Part shown: piece by piece, positions 20,340 to 31,499 of the stretch
Layout of the letters: each line of letters opens with the position of its first letter
Numbering within the stretch: the first letter of the stretch is position 1
Assembly (NCBI GenBank): GCA_022559845.1
Contig: CM040126.1
Span: 126,456,886 to 126,520,885, forward strand
Source: Amorphophallus konjac
Lineage: Eukaryota; Streptophyta; Magnoliopsida; Alismatales; Araceae
DNA: 64,000 nucleotides
Reading direction: 5' to 3'
Program-made: the position numbers and the translations under genes
The notes under the pieces: model-generated
Told to the model about the DNA's origin: nothing
The model's database searches: none
What the model saw: only the letters and a program-made list of their open reading frames with translations

Positions 20340-23300
20340 TTAATTGATTTACAGCGGTCTTTTCAATTCACGTGTGGACATGACGCAGCGAGATGTTGTC
20401 GTGCCTGGGAGTCTACTATGCAGTCAAGTTACAAGAGGAAAATACATGAGGCCCGAGCACACGCTAAAACATTGAGTGGTGGGAGTGAAGACCGACGGCC
20501 CACTATATGGTTTTAGGGATAGCCTGGACGCTAGCGCGGTGATATCATCATGTGCAAGTTCTAGCTCTGCCCAAACCAGTAGCAGTGCCTTCACTATACC
20601 TCCATCTGCCCCCAGCGCTTCTGCCAGCGACATGATGGACATGGTCCGATCGCAGATTTCTGATTTGTAGCGGCAGCAGCAACAGTTCCAACAGAAGATC
20701 TCTAGCCAGCAGACAATCATTTTGCAGGTAATCAGTGGCCTCATCTCCCAGGCGGGAATGGTCCCTCATCGATCCACTACCACCACAGCACAGGCCGCAC
20801 ATGTGAGTGTTTACTATGTTTTTATTTTGATGGAATTACTCAATTATGTTCATTATAAATTTTAAAACTCCCCAGTTTTCAAAACTCACTTAATTTAGAA
20901 GAATTTTGAAAATCCGGGGTTCGGGGGTCCTAAATGTAAAATACTTAAGATATATTTCTACTGGCTTAACCAATTTAAGCAGTGATCTCCTGAGGTTCTG
21001 AATTCTCCCTACAACCCAGGATTGTTGAGACATGAAGAGATATAAGAGCCATGGTTTAGACTATCTTCAGTCATACTCTAAAACAGACTGAAGAGATATG
21101 CAGTTATGCACTATGTCAGAACTGACGAAATCCAAATCGGATACCCGGTTTGGCCCTAGCGATCAAAAGTGTATTTTCTAAATACAATTAGTTTAAATTT
21201 CTCCCAAGTCGGGTCCGGGAGTCTAGAATCTGAAATATCGATCGGATCGGCGTGCCGATCGTTCCAACACGACTTGGGAGATAAAATTGACTTGTCAGAA
21301 CTGACGGAATCCAAATCGGATATCCGGTTTGGCCCCAGCGATCAAAAGTGCATTTTCTAAATACAGTTAGTTTAAATTTCTCCCAAGTCGGGTCCGGGGG
21401 TCTAGAATCTGAAATACGGGTCGGATCAGCGTGCCGATCGTTCCAACATGACTTAGGAGATGAAAGTGACTTGTCAGAACTGACGGAATCCAAATCGGAT
21501 ATCATGTTTGGCCCTAACGCTCAAAAGTGCATTTTCTAAATACACTTAGTTTAAATTTCTCCCAAGTCGGGTCTAGAAGTCTAAAATCTGAAATACCAGT
21601 CGGATCGGCGTGCCGATTGTTCAAACACGACCTGGGAGATAAAAGTGACTTGTCAGAACTAACGGAATCCAAATCGGATATCGGTTTGGCCCCAGCGATC
21701 AAAAGTACATTTTCTAAATACAGTTAGTTTAAATTTCTCCCAAGTCGGGTCCGGGGGTCTAAAATATGAAATACGGGTCGGATCGGCGTGCCGATTGTTC
21801 CAACACGACCTGAAAGATGAAAGTGACTTGTCAGAACTAACAGAATCCAAATCGGATACCCGGTTTGGCCCTAGTGATCAAAAGTGCATTTTCTAAATAC
21901 AGTTAGTTTAAATTTCTCCCAAGGCTGGTCCGGGGGTCTAAAATATGAAATACGGGTCAGATGGGCGTGCCGGTCATTCCAACACGATCTGGGAGATGAA
22001 AGTGACTTGTCAGAACTGGCGGAATCTAAATCGGATACGCGGTTTGGCCCCAACGCTCAAAAGTGTATTTTCTAAATACAATTAGTTTAAATTTCTCCCA
22101 AGTCGGGTTCGGGAGTTTAGAATCTGAAATACCCATCGGATCGGCATGCCGATCATTCCAACACGACCTGGGAGATGAAAGTGACTTGTCAGAACTGACG
22201 GAATCCAAATCGGATACCCGCTTTGGCCCCAGCGATCAAAAGTGCATTTTCTAAATACAGTTAGTTTAAATTTCTCCCAAGTCAGGTCCGAGGGTCTAAA
22301 ATATGAAATACGGGTTGGGTCGGCGTGCCGGTCCTTCCAACACGACCTGGGAGATGAAAGTGACTTGTCAGAACTGACGGAATCTAAATCGGATACCTGG
22401 TTTGGCCCCAGCGATCAAAAGTGCATTTTCTAAATACGGTTAGTTTAAATTTCTCCCATGTCAGGTCCGGGGGTCTAAAATATGAAATACGGGTCAGATC
22501 GGCATGCCGGTCGTTCCAACACGACCTGGGAGATGAAAGTGACTTGTCAGAATTGACGGAATCCAAATCGGATACGCAGTTTGGCCCCAACGCTCAAAAG
22601 TGTATTTTCTAAATACACTTAGTTTAAATTTCCCCCAAGTCGGGTCTGGGAGTTTAGAATATGAAATATCAGTCAGATCGGCACGCCGATCGTTCCAACA
22701 CGACTTGGGAGATAAAAGTGACTTGTCAGAACTGATGGAATCCAAATCGGATACCCGGTTTGGCCCCAACGATCAAAAGTGTATTTTCTAAATATAGTTA
22801 GTTTAAATTTCTCCCAAGTCAGGTCCGGAGGTCTAAAATATGAAATACAGGTCAGATCGGCGTGTCGGTCGTTCCAACACAACCAGGGAGATGAAAGTGA
22901 CTTGTCAGAACTGACGGAATCCAAATCGGATACTCGGTTTGGCCCCAGCGATCAAAAGTGTATTTTCTAAATACACTTAGTTTAAATTTCTCCCAAGTCG
23001 GGTCCGGGGGTCTAAAATCTGAAATACATGTCGGATCGGCATGCCGATCATTCATGCTATTCCTGGGAGATGAAAGTGACTTGTCAGAACTAACGGAATC
23101 CAAATCGGATAACCGGTTTGGCCCTAGTGATCAAAAGTGTATTTTCTAAATACACTTAGTTTAAATTTCTCCCAAGTCAGGTCTGAGGGTCTAAAATCTG
23201 AAATACAGGTCGGATCGGCAAGGTTTGAGCTCGGCGCTCATAATTGCATTCTCCAAATGTAATTAATTTAAAATACTGATACAGCTTGGTTAGTTGGTCT

Positions 23301-23482
23301 ATAAAATCTATGCAGTTATCAAATTGATATGTTTGATTTCAATTTATGCTAATTTATCTTCGCACTAATTTTTTTATCTATGTTATTATTTTTTAATGTA
23401 GGAGGATCCTTCTGCGGGCGGCGATAGAGGAGATGAGCATGGCAGGGAAGAGGATATGGACGATGTGTCGGATATTTTTTGA
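20340..23482 (+). pseudogene. TNPA-like/Ptta-type transposase 3' exons, split by a satellite-filled intron
   Basis: The region 20355-20520 reads ACRAW-like then SSYKRKIHEARAHAKTLSGG, resembling the Ptta/En/Spm plant transposase family, followed by a frame change. From 20476 to 20802 one frame runs through a Ser/Ala-rich stretch and DMMDMVRSQISDL, a TAG at 20668-20670 (probably CAG before), and a Gln-rich helix RQQQQFQQKISSQQ, ending at donor GTGAGT (20803). The acceptor TAG (23399-23401) joins in phase to 27 codons ending DDVSDIF and a stop (23480-23482). The acidic end and Gln-rich coil match C-termini of that family. Exon calls are inferred. Confidence 0.55.
21113..23220. repeat. 179-bp satellite array, about 12 units
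   Basis: The landmark AGTGTATTTTCTAAATACA recurs at 21169, 21348, 21527, 21705, 21884, 22063, 22242, 22421, 22600, 22779, 22958 and 23137, a period of 179 (one unit 178). Each unit holds the palindrome-like GATCGGCGTGCCGATCGTTC and GGTTTGGCCCCAGCGATC. Units differ by roughly 5-12% by eye. The array lies wholly in the predicted intron 20803-23401 of the transposase gene. Each unit gives a 63-codon open frame starting in the next phase, since 179 is not a multiple of three. Confidence 0.95.
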
Positions 23483-23764
23483 GTTTATTATGTTTTATTT
23501 TCTATACGTTGATGATCAGCATGGTGTTGAGCTTTTTTTTTTTCGATGGTGATTTGCATCATGGTGTTGAGTTTTTATTTTTGGAGGTGTTTATTTGATC
23601 AACAGGGTGTTGAGTTTTTATTTTCGGTGGTATTTATTGATCTTGAGTTTTTATTTTCGGTGGTGTTTATTTTGATCAGCAGGGTGTAGTTTTTTTTAAA
23701 TTTTGTGTTTTTATTTACGTGTTATAATAAATTTTGTGTTTTTTAATAAATGAATAATCATATT
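23483..23764 (+). repeat. T-rich 3' UTR-like repeats
   Basis: After the predicted transposase stop, GTTGAGTTTTTATTTTCGGT and TGATCAGCAGGGTG recur about four times with variation. Probably 3' UTR and polyadenylation region of the CACTA gene. Confidence 0.55.
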
Positions 23765-24179
23765 TCAGAAGGATTTAGAGACGGATCCGTCTGAAATTAC
23801 ACTCGGTATTTGAGATGAAATTTTAACCGTCGGAACTAATCACGGATAAACGTCACACAAATACCGAGTGTGAGCCAGAATTGCCATGGAATTTGAGACG
23901 GAATTTCACACGGCATACAGAGCGTCTGAAATTTTAGACTTCTTTTCTGGCCGTTATTGAGACGGAAAACTCCACCTCCCGCCGTAATTACCACGGAATT
24001 TTGAGACGATATTTCACACGATCTCATACCGTCTAAATTTCAGACTCTTTTTCGGACCGTTATTGAGACAGAAAAGTGAGACGGTATTTCACACGCTACG
24101 ATATTTGTCTGAAATTTCAGACGGACATAGATTCAGATGGAATTCGTGACGGGAAATATTTCATATGAAATTTCAGACG
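23765..24179. repeat. CACTA right subterminal repeats, first part
   Basis: TTCAGACGGA / GAGACGGAA / CCGTCTGAA units resume, are split by the Tekay insertion at 24185, and continue after 33919. Confidence 0.85.
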
Positions 24180-24184
24180 GAATA
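24180..24184. repeat. Target site duplication GAATA (left)
   Basis: GAATA, repeated exactly at 33915-33919 on the other side of the Tekay element. Confidence 0.96.
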
Positions 24185-25411
24185 TGTAACGACCCGAGAA
24201 TCCGATTACCGGGAAGGCCCGATAACCCGAGACTCGTACCGCCACCCACGAGTCCGAAGACTCGGAAGGGTTAAAAGGATGGTGTGGAGACTACATAAGC
24301 ATCACAAATAATTGCAGAAATTAAATAGTTATAATATTAAGCAGAAATAAATTAACATTTTACATGGTCCACAATAAAGAACAACAATAACAGCAGTCCA
24401 CGACTAGTACAGTGACAAGAAAGGAAAGTACAGCTACACGGGGCATACCCCGGCTCTGACCTCTGGCACTACCTCTGGGCACCCGCACCACGCTGCGCTC
24501 CTGACGCGCTCCCCGAAGGTGGCGCCTCACCTGAAACAAGGTGAAAACACGCAGGGAATGAGTCTCGGAATAAGACTCAGTAGGGATCACTCGAACCCTA
24601 CCTCGTAAAACGAGAAACCACTACTCTAGCGGTAGGAAAGTACCTCGGAAAGGAAAGCCCTGCACTCTACAGAACTAGACCCTACGGCACGCAAACCGAC
24701 ACACGTGCCACGGTACGAGAAGACCGAAACTCAACGGTCGAACCGCCAAAACCCGAAGGTCGGAAACACACGACTGACAGTCTGACACTCCGTACTCGAC
24801 AGGAGTACCGCCCACTAGAAGCACAGCCGGTAGCATCCCCTGACGTCTTACACCGCACCGCAGGGGAACCGCCTGACATGGTAGGTCCTACCCGAGGCGC
24901 AAACACCGTACAAGTAACCACAAACAAGTGACTAGCTGGGGTCACGCCCGTCGACTTGGGTCCAACCGCCCCCAACCACGTGTGCACACACAGACCACGC
25001 GTCCTAGGTCTGGCCCTCTGACCGGTTTTCCCCCGCAGCCAGACTCTGCTTAAGACGAGGAGCCTACGGTAACCGGTCCACAAACCGTCTCGAAAGGTGG
25101 GTGCCCGTACACCACTCCCAGGTGAGACCAGCACCTCGTACTGGTGGGCTACGACTAGTGGAGGGTCACTGAAGGAGTAGACTCTCGAGTCAACGGAAAA
25201 CGACGTCCGAGTCCGACAACGTGTGGGAATCACCCCATGCACCAGCCCCGTCGCACGGTGGCCACGGTCGGAGAAAAACGGACTCACCGCCCACGGCCAA
25301 ACGCATGACCAAGGCAAACGGAACCTCCGGACACCAAAGACACGGTCACGGAACTCCACGGGGTGCCCGAGACGCATACACGGCCCAAGGGGAACACCCA
25401 AAAATAGCCAG

Positions 25412-25697
25412 ATCGCGCTAGGGATACCTAGCGCGACACGGAAGAACGCGCTAGGGAACCCTAGCGCAACAGGGAAGATCGCGCTAGGTCTCCCTAGCGC
25501 GACAGGGACCATCGCGCTAGGGAACCCTAGCGCGACAAGGACCATCGTGCTAGGTCCTCCTAGCGCGACAAGGATAATCGCGCTAGGACCCCATAGCGCG
25601 ACAGGAACCGCCTCCTGTTCATCTTCCCCGATGAACGCGCTCGGTCGGGGCAGCGTGACCTCCAAGAACGCGCTACTAGAGTATAGCGCATTCTCAG
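25412..25697. repeat. Tandem hairpin array in 3' LTR
   Basis: Eight units of about 31-38 bases, each an inverted repeat. The first is TCGCGCTAGG-GATA-CCTAGCGCGA (25413-25436, 10-bp stems, 4-base loop). Others vary the loop (TCTC, AA, TCCT) while keeping pairing; the last two are degenerate. Confidence 0.93.
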
Positions 25698-26256
25698 TCC
25701 GCGGCCGAAAACGGTAAGAACGCCCAAAAATTCTAACCACGCCCCCATGCCTCCATAGGAGAGGGGGAAAACAAAGGGGAAGACCCCTGGGGACCCCTAG
25801 CATGATTCTAGGCCATCAAAACACGAAATCATGCATCAAATCCATAGATCGGGCGAGCTCTCCCCAAATCATGGAAAAATCCAAAAACACTCAAACGATC
25901 CCCTCTCGGCCTCCCCGCTGCCTATAAATCGCGGAAAAGATCGGCATGAGGCTAAGGAACGTCACCCTACCTCAATGGAGCGAATGCTCCGCCGGATCGA
26001 TCATGAATCACGAAGAATGCTCGAGGCTTCACGAACTCCCCACGCTTCCCACGCTCGCCGCACGCCCACGAGATCGCCTCACTGTCACCCACGCGTCCGC
26101 GCCGTCGCCCCGCCGCCGTCTGTAGCCGGAGAGGGGTTCGTTACGCCCGAATGGGAGAGAGTGGGAGAGAGGAGGGTGGTCACGGTTGGGGAAGGAAGGA
26201 GGAAGAAGAAGAAGAAGAAAGAGAAAGGAGAAAAGAAAAAGGAAAAGGATTAGGGC

Positions 26257-26262
26257 TTTATA
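26257..26262 (-). promoter_or_regulatory. TATA box, 3' LTR copy
   Basis: The minus strand reads TTTCTATAAAGCCCTAATCC, about 340 bases inside the LTR. The same motif is at 33577-33572 in the 5' LTR, where it would drive the element. Confidence 0.6.
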
Positions 26263-26599
26263 GAAAATCCAAATTTTTGGAAAAATATCGAAAAATAGGA
26301 AAATACATTTCCGGAATCCTCGGAACGCACCGATCGCAACGGTACCACTCGTGCCTGGGGGAACCGCCCGGTTCGCCCGCAGCGAGCTTCCGAAGAAAAA
26401 GCCGAAACACACACCGGAAATCGGAAAACACACGCGGAAAAGTCGCGGAACGCCTCCGGGCCTCCGAAACAACTCCGGATCGCGCCGATCCGAACACGAA
26501 AGATGTCCGAAATGAAATTTCGGACAAAACGGAGCCGGACGCTCTGAAAACCAGATCCGGGACCCACAAAGAAGGATCCGAAAGGTCCGGGATATTACA

Positions 26600-26613
26600 G
26601 CCCTCCCCCCTTA
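26600..26613 (-). promoter_or_regulatory. Polypurine tract
   Basis: The minus strand reads TTAAGGGGGGAGGG directly before the 3' LTR: the plus-strand priming site for reverse transcription. Confidence 0.9.
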
Positions 26614-26663
26614 AGCAATTTCGTCCTCGAAATTGAGAACCCAAGGGGAAAGAAGAGGAAGAC

Positions 26664-27134
26664 TCACTCAAACAGATACGAAAACTGTTGACGCATCTCG
26701 TCCTCACGTTCCCATGAAGCCTCACCACCAGAGTGTCGTTGCCATACGACCTTTACCAAGGGAATGACCTTGTTCCGCAGGCGCTGCTCTCGCCTATCCT
26801 CCACGCGGATCGGAAACTCTGGGAGAGAAAGATCTGGAGTCACCTCAGGCCAAACAGAAAACTCGAGCACATGAGAATCATCGGGCATATACTTCCGCAA
26901 CATCGAGATGTGGAACACGTCATGCACCGACGCCAACTCAGGAGGTAACTGCAACCGGTAAGCAACCTCACCGATGCGTTCCACAATCGCGAAAGGACCA
27001 ATGTAGCGGGGACTCAGCTTCCCACGCCGTCCAAAACGCATCACCCCCTTCATCGGAGAAACTCTCAAGAACACATGATCACCCACGGCGAACTCGAGGG
27101 GCTGCCTCCTACGGTCAGCATAGCTCTTCTACCG
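26664..27134 (-). pseudogene. Tekay integrase C-terminus with chromodomain-like tail
   Basis: The minus strand reads DHVFLRVSPMKGVMRFGRRG, then SPRYIGPFAIVERIGEVAYR (the GPY/F module), HDVFHISMLRKY, and a tail DRREQRLRNKVIPLVKVVWQ followed by EASWEREDEMR. That tail is the chromodomain-like end of Tekay/Del chromoviruses, thought to guide integration into heterochromatin. It is cut from the integrase core by two TAG codons near 27138 (from Q-S-R-Q in relatives). Pol ends at a stop near 26664. Confidence 0.85.
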
Positions 27135-28289
27135 ACTCTAGGCCGCCAACATGTTCTGACGAACCAGGTGCACAACATCCACACATTGCTGCACCAATTC
27201 CGGTCCCGTCAAAACACGCTCACCCACATCAAACCAATCAAGCGGAGTCCGACAAGGGCGCCCATACAGTGCCTCATAAGGAGCCATGCCGATGCTCGAA
27301 TGATAGCTGTTGTTATAGGCAAACTCCACCAACGGTAGGTGATGAATCCAACTCCCCTGCCACTCCAAGCAGCAGGATCTCAGCATGTCCTCCAAAGTCT
27401 GAATGGTCCTCTCAGACTGACCATCTGATTGAGGATGATACGCCGAGCTAAATGCCAACTCCGTGCCAAGATCTCGCTGCAAACTCCTCCAGAATCCAGA
27501 AGTGAAGCGTGGATCCCGATCCGATACGATCGAAATGGGAACCCCATGCAACGGCACGATCCGCTCCATATAAAGACGAGCCAACTTAGGCACGCTCCAG
27601 CTGACCTTGACCGGTAGCAATCGCGTCACCTTCGTCAGCCGATCCACCAGTAACCAAATACTGTCCTGCCCACTCGGGGTCCTTGGCAACCCCACCACAA
27701 AATCTGTGGTCACATGGTCCCACTTCCAAGCAGGAACATCCAAGGGCTGGAGAGTACCTCCTGGTCACTGATGCTCCGCCTTCACCTGCTGACAGATCAG
27801 GCACCTGGCCACAAATTCGGCGACATCTCTCTTCATGCCAGGCCACCAAAACTACCTTCGCAAGTTCCGATACATCTTCGTCGCACCCGGGTGCACAGTG
27901 TACCTGCTCCCATGAGCCTCGCGTAACACCGCATGATGAACCTGCTCCTCCGCTGGGACGTACAACCTGCCATGAAACCTCGCAGCACCGTCCTCGCCAA
28001 GTTCCACATCAGCCATCGCCAGAATCCGGGACAACTCAGGGTCCGCATGCTGAGCCTCTGTCACCTGATGACGGATAGCAGGAGTGACAGTTAGACTCGC
28101 AAGCACTGCCAACCCTCGCTCTTGGGGAATCTTGAGCCTGAAGGATACTTCGGGCACCTGTTCCCAGAGCCTCCACTTCCTCAGCATCAAGGTACTGATC
28201 GTCACCTTCCGACTCAAGACATCGGCGACGACATTCATCCTGCCTAGCTGATAAGACAGGGTGAAGTCATAGTCCTTCATGAACTCCAT
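27135..28289 (-). pseudogene. Tekay integrase (HHCC and DDE core)
   Basis: The zinc-binding part is HPGATKMYRNLRR, (stop), FWWPGMKRDVAEFVARCLIC, then QQVKAEHQ. The catalytic core has DHVTTDFVVGLP (first Asp), IVSDRDPRFTSGFW (second Asp) and SDGQSERTIQTLED (Glu), so the DDE triad is intact. Stops at 27854-27852 (Q expected) and 27767-27765 (R expected) break it. Integrase would insert the cDNA into the chromosome. Confidence 0.9.
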
Positions 28290-28703
28290 CCAACGCCTTT
28301 GTCTGAGGTTCAGATCTCTCTACGAGAACACATACCTCAAACTCTGATGGTCAGTGAACACCTCGAACTTCTCGCCGTACAGATAATGTCTCCAGATCTT
28401 CAGCGCGAAGATCACCGCCGCCAACTCAAGGTCATGGGTAGGGTAGTTCTCCTCATGGGGCTTTAGCTGCCGAGATGCATAAGCCACCACTCTACCATGC
28501 TGCATCAGAACAGCACCCAATCCGACGCCGGAAGCATCTGTACACACCACAAAACCTCCCGATCCAGAAGGTAAAACCAACACCGGAGCCGAGGTGAGCA
28601 ATCTCTTCAGTTCCCTGAAGCACTGCTCACACTCCTCGGACCAAACGAAAGGCACATCATTCCGTGTGAGCCTCGTCATCGGGGTCACAATGCGGGAAAA
28701 ATC
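28250..28703 (-). pseudogene. Tekay RNase H
   Basis: Motifs include [37 protein letters not shown] and [14 protein letters not shown], the gypsy RNase H signature with catalytic Asp in TDAS and TDHQ and Glu in DLELAAV. A TAG at 28322-28320 replaces the Gln of the usual FSQRDLNLRQRRW. Confidence 0.9.
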
Positions 28704-29600
28704 CTAGATAAACCGGCGATAATACCCCGCAAGCCCCAAGAAACTCCGGATCTCTGTCACCGACCTCGGCCTCGGCCACTGCATCACAGCCTCGACCTTG
28801 GCGGGATCCACGGAAATGCCATCACCAGAAATCACGTGCCCCAGAAAGTGCACCTCGCTGAGCCAAAACTCGCACTTGCTGAGCTTCGCATACAACTGGT
28901 GATCTCGCAACGTCTGCAGCACCACACCCAAATGGTACGCATGCTCCTCAGCAGATCGCGAATAAACAAGGATGTCATCCACAAAGATGACCACGAACTG
29001 GTCCAAATACGGATGGAACACCCTCTGCATCAAGTCCATGAAGGCTGCTGGGGCATTGGTGAGCCCGAACGGCATCACCAGAAACTCATAATGCCCGTAC
29101 CTCGTACTGAATGCAGTCTTCTCCACATCGGACTCGCGAATTCTCAGCTGATAGTAACCGGACCGTAAATCAATCCGCGAGAACACTCGCGCAGACTGAA
29201 GCTGGTCGAACAAATCATCAATCCGCGACAACGGATACTTGTTCTTAATGGTCACTTCATTCAGCTACCGATAGTCAATGCATAGCCATAGACTACCGTC
29301 CTTCTTCTTCACAAACAACACGGGCGCACCCCAAGGGGAAAAGCTCGGACGAATGTACCCCTTGGCTAACAGTTCCTGCAACTGCGCCCTCAACTCCCTC
29401 AGCTCAGCGGGGGCCATACGGTAGGGAGCCTTCGCCAAAGGTCCCGTACCAGGTACAACCTCGATCACGAAATTGATCTCCCGCTGGGGAGGTAATCCAG
29501 GCAACTCCTCAGGAAAAACATCGGGAAACTCGCACACCACCGCAATGTCCTCGACATCTGGCTCCATCCGGTCAGACACAACCACAGACGCGAGAAAACC
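28704..29600 (-). pseudogene. Tekay reverse transcriptase
   Basis: Contains [55 protein letters not shown], a TAG at 29267-29265 in CIDYR(Q)LN, then [54 protein letters not shown] and [13 protein letters not shown]. The catalytic VDD box is intact. A second TAG at 28706-28704 follows YYRRFI where relatives have Q. Confidence 0.93.
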
Positions 29601-29677
29601 CTGACAACCTGAATCAAGCAATCGACGGGCTCGAATAGCAGAGATAAGGAATCGAGAAGAGGCGGAACGGATACCTT

Positions 29678-30086
29678 GGAAATAGAAGGTCCTCTTGCTC
29701 GGATGTTGGAAGTAGACCCTCTTCATTCCACAATCCACCACCGCTCCATGAGTCTCGAGCCAATCCATGCCTAGAATCACGTCGTAATCCCGAAGCTGCA
29801 ACGCATACAACCTGCCTGGCATACTCCGCCCATCGATCCACACCGAAACCTGGTCGAAGCAATACGGAGTGACCATAAAATCACCCGAAGGCAACTCCAC
29901 TGCCAAATCACAGGACAACTGGGTCACCGGCTCCTCGACGCTCGACGTGAAATCCTCCGAAATAAACGAATGAGACGCGCCAGAATGAAATAAAACCCGA
30001 GCCGCACAACCCAAAATCTGAACGGTACCTTCCACGAGCTGCGACGCCACTGCCTCTGCCCTGGTCAAGTGCGTGATCTGGCCACG
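29678..30086 (-). pseudogene. Tekay protease, catalytic Asp mutated
   Basis: The retropepsin active site reads [13 protein letters not shown] instead of D-S-G: His (CAT, 29987-29985) replaces the catalytic Asp. The downstream [17 protein letters not shown] motif is normal. A single G to C change explains the loss. Confidence 0.85.
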
Positions 30087-30189
30087 AGCTCTTTGCCTAC
30101 CTCCCACACTAGCTGACCTGGGTAGCGACGGATACTGTCCCTGTTGCTGCTGCTGCTGCTGCTGGGGAACCTGCTGCTGCGGCGGCCTC

Positions 30190-31334
30190 TGAGGACAGTC
30201 ACGCGCCATATGCCCTGACTGGTCACACCGAAAACAGATGATCGGCACCGTGCACTGCCTGCCTGGGTGGGTCCCACCACACCGTGGACAAGGTCCTCGC
30301 GATCCACCCACCGATCCCTGACGCTGCAAAGGAAACGGCTGCTGTACACTGCCCGATGAAGCCTGCCCCTGATCCTTGTGCTTCTTACGGAAATTCTTCT
30401 TCAAGAACTTCTTGACCTTCGAGCCGAAGGACGCAGATCCTGTCACTGACGCTGCCGGTGCCGGTACTCCTGAACCACCCGACGCATGCTGGAAGGAACC
30501 CTGCTGCTGGGTAGCCGACTGCTGTTTGCGACCTGACAAGGACTGCCCCTGGCTGATCGGTCCTCGAGTCCTCTGCATATCCATCTCCAAGGAAATCGCA
30601 ACACGAGACGCTGTCTCTAGATCAGTGGCCCCATTCGCTATCAAATGGTGCCTCAGCTCCAGCCTCAAGCCCTACACAAACTGTGTCATCCTCACCCTCT
30701 CATGCTCCATGATATGAGGTGCGTACCGACCCAGCTCGACAAATCGGGCCCTGTACTGCAACACGGACATGTCACCCTGCACCAGCTCCAGAAACTCCCG
30801 CATCCGCTGCGTAGCAACGACGTCTGGACAGTACGTACGCTCGAAAGCACTGACAAAGTCACCCCACTCGACCTGCTCAAGTGGACGAAGCTGAAAGGAC
30901 GTCTTCCACTCGGAAGACCACCACCTCCAAGCCGTACCCTGCAACTGGTTGTAGGCCAACACCACTCTGTCCTCGGCAGTACTCTTCGCAGAACTGAACA
31001 CCCGCTCCATCTCATCAAGCCAATCACGAGCCGCATCAGGGTCTGCCTGGCCGCTAAAGTAAGGTGGATGGAACTGCATGAAGTCCCTCACTGCTCGGCC
31101 TGGCCCACCCCTGACTGACGAGCCCTCACCAGTCTCTCCGCCGAACTGCTGAGACATGAGATGGTACATGCCACGGAAGAAATCCTCGGCCCCCGGAGCT
31201 CTCGCAGCATCCGCGGCCTCGGTAGCTCCCGGAACTCTGCTATGCTCCTCCTGGTCCCTCTGGACCCCCTGCTGAATCTCCTGACCTCCAGCCGACTGCC
31301 CCTGCTGAGAGCGAGAACTCCTCCTCGGCGCCAT
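30190..31334 (-). pseudogene. Tekay gag
   Basis: ATG at 31334 (MAPRRSSRSQQG). Retrotrans-gag region FHPPYFSGQADPDAARDWLD through AWRWWSSEW, WGDFVSAFERTYCPDVVATQ and EFLELVQGDMSVLQYRARFV. TAG at 30674-30672 after MTQFV. After a basic, Gln-rich linker come [13 protein letters not shown] (30290-30252) and [14 protein letters not shown] (30236-30195) zinc knuckles, then a poly-Gln run (CAG/CTG repeat on DNA near 30130-30180). Gag packages the RNA. Confidence 0.92.
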
Positions 31335-31485
31335 CCTCGCTCCTCTGGCACAAGACAGAAAACACGAAAACGGCAATGTCAGAATAAAACACGCGGTGCC
31401 CAATGCCAGCGTCACATGTACATCATCGTTGTGGACTAGTGGACCACTACAATTACCTATGATTCTCATGTAATTCCACAACCGC

Positions 31486-31497
31486 GCTCTGATACCA
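31486..31497 (-). promoter_or_regulatory. Primer binding site of Tekay element
   Basis: The minus strand reads TGGTATCAGAGC, two bases from the 5' LTR end at 31500. Confidence 0.95.
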
Positions 31498-31499
31498 GC

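Larger units (their letters stand above)
24185..26598 (-). repeat. 3' LTR of Tekay element
   Basis: On the minus strand it starts TGTAATATCCCGG (26598) and ends CGGGTCGTTACA (24185). The TATA box TATAAA on minus is at 26262-26257. A 373-codon minus-strand open frame (25803-24682) exists in both LTRs but has no recognisable domain. Confidence 0.95.

Noticed and set aside
25412..25697. Regular repeats with spacers resembling a CRISPR array
   Set aside because: Units are self-complementary with 2-5 base loops and no unique spacers of constant length; plant LTR context, duplicated in both LTRs.
24682..25803. 373-codon minus-strand frame in the Tekay LTR (also 31998-33119)
   Set aside because: Repetitive (ALG-x-PSA units come from the hairpin array), no domain; both copies are open simply because the LTRs are nearly identical.
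26029..26728. Several Phe/Arg-rich frames on the minus strand near the LTR end
   Set aside because: They overlap U3, the TATA box and polypurine tract of the Tekay 3' LTR; shadows with no domain.
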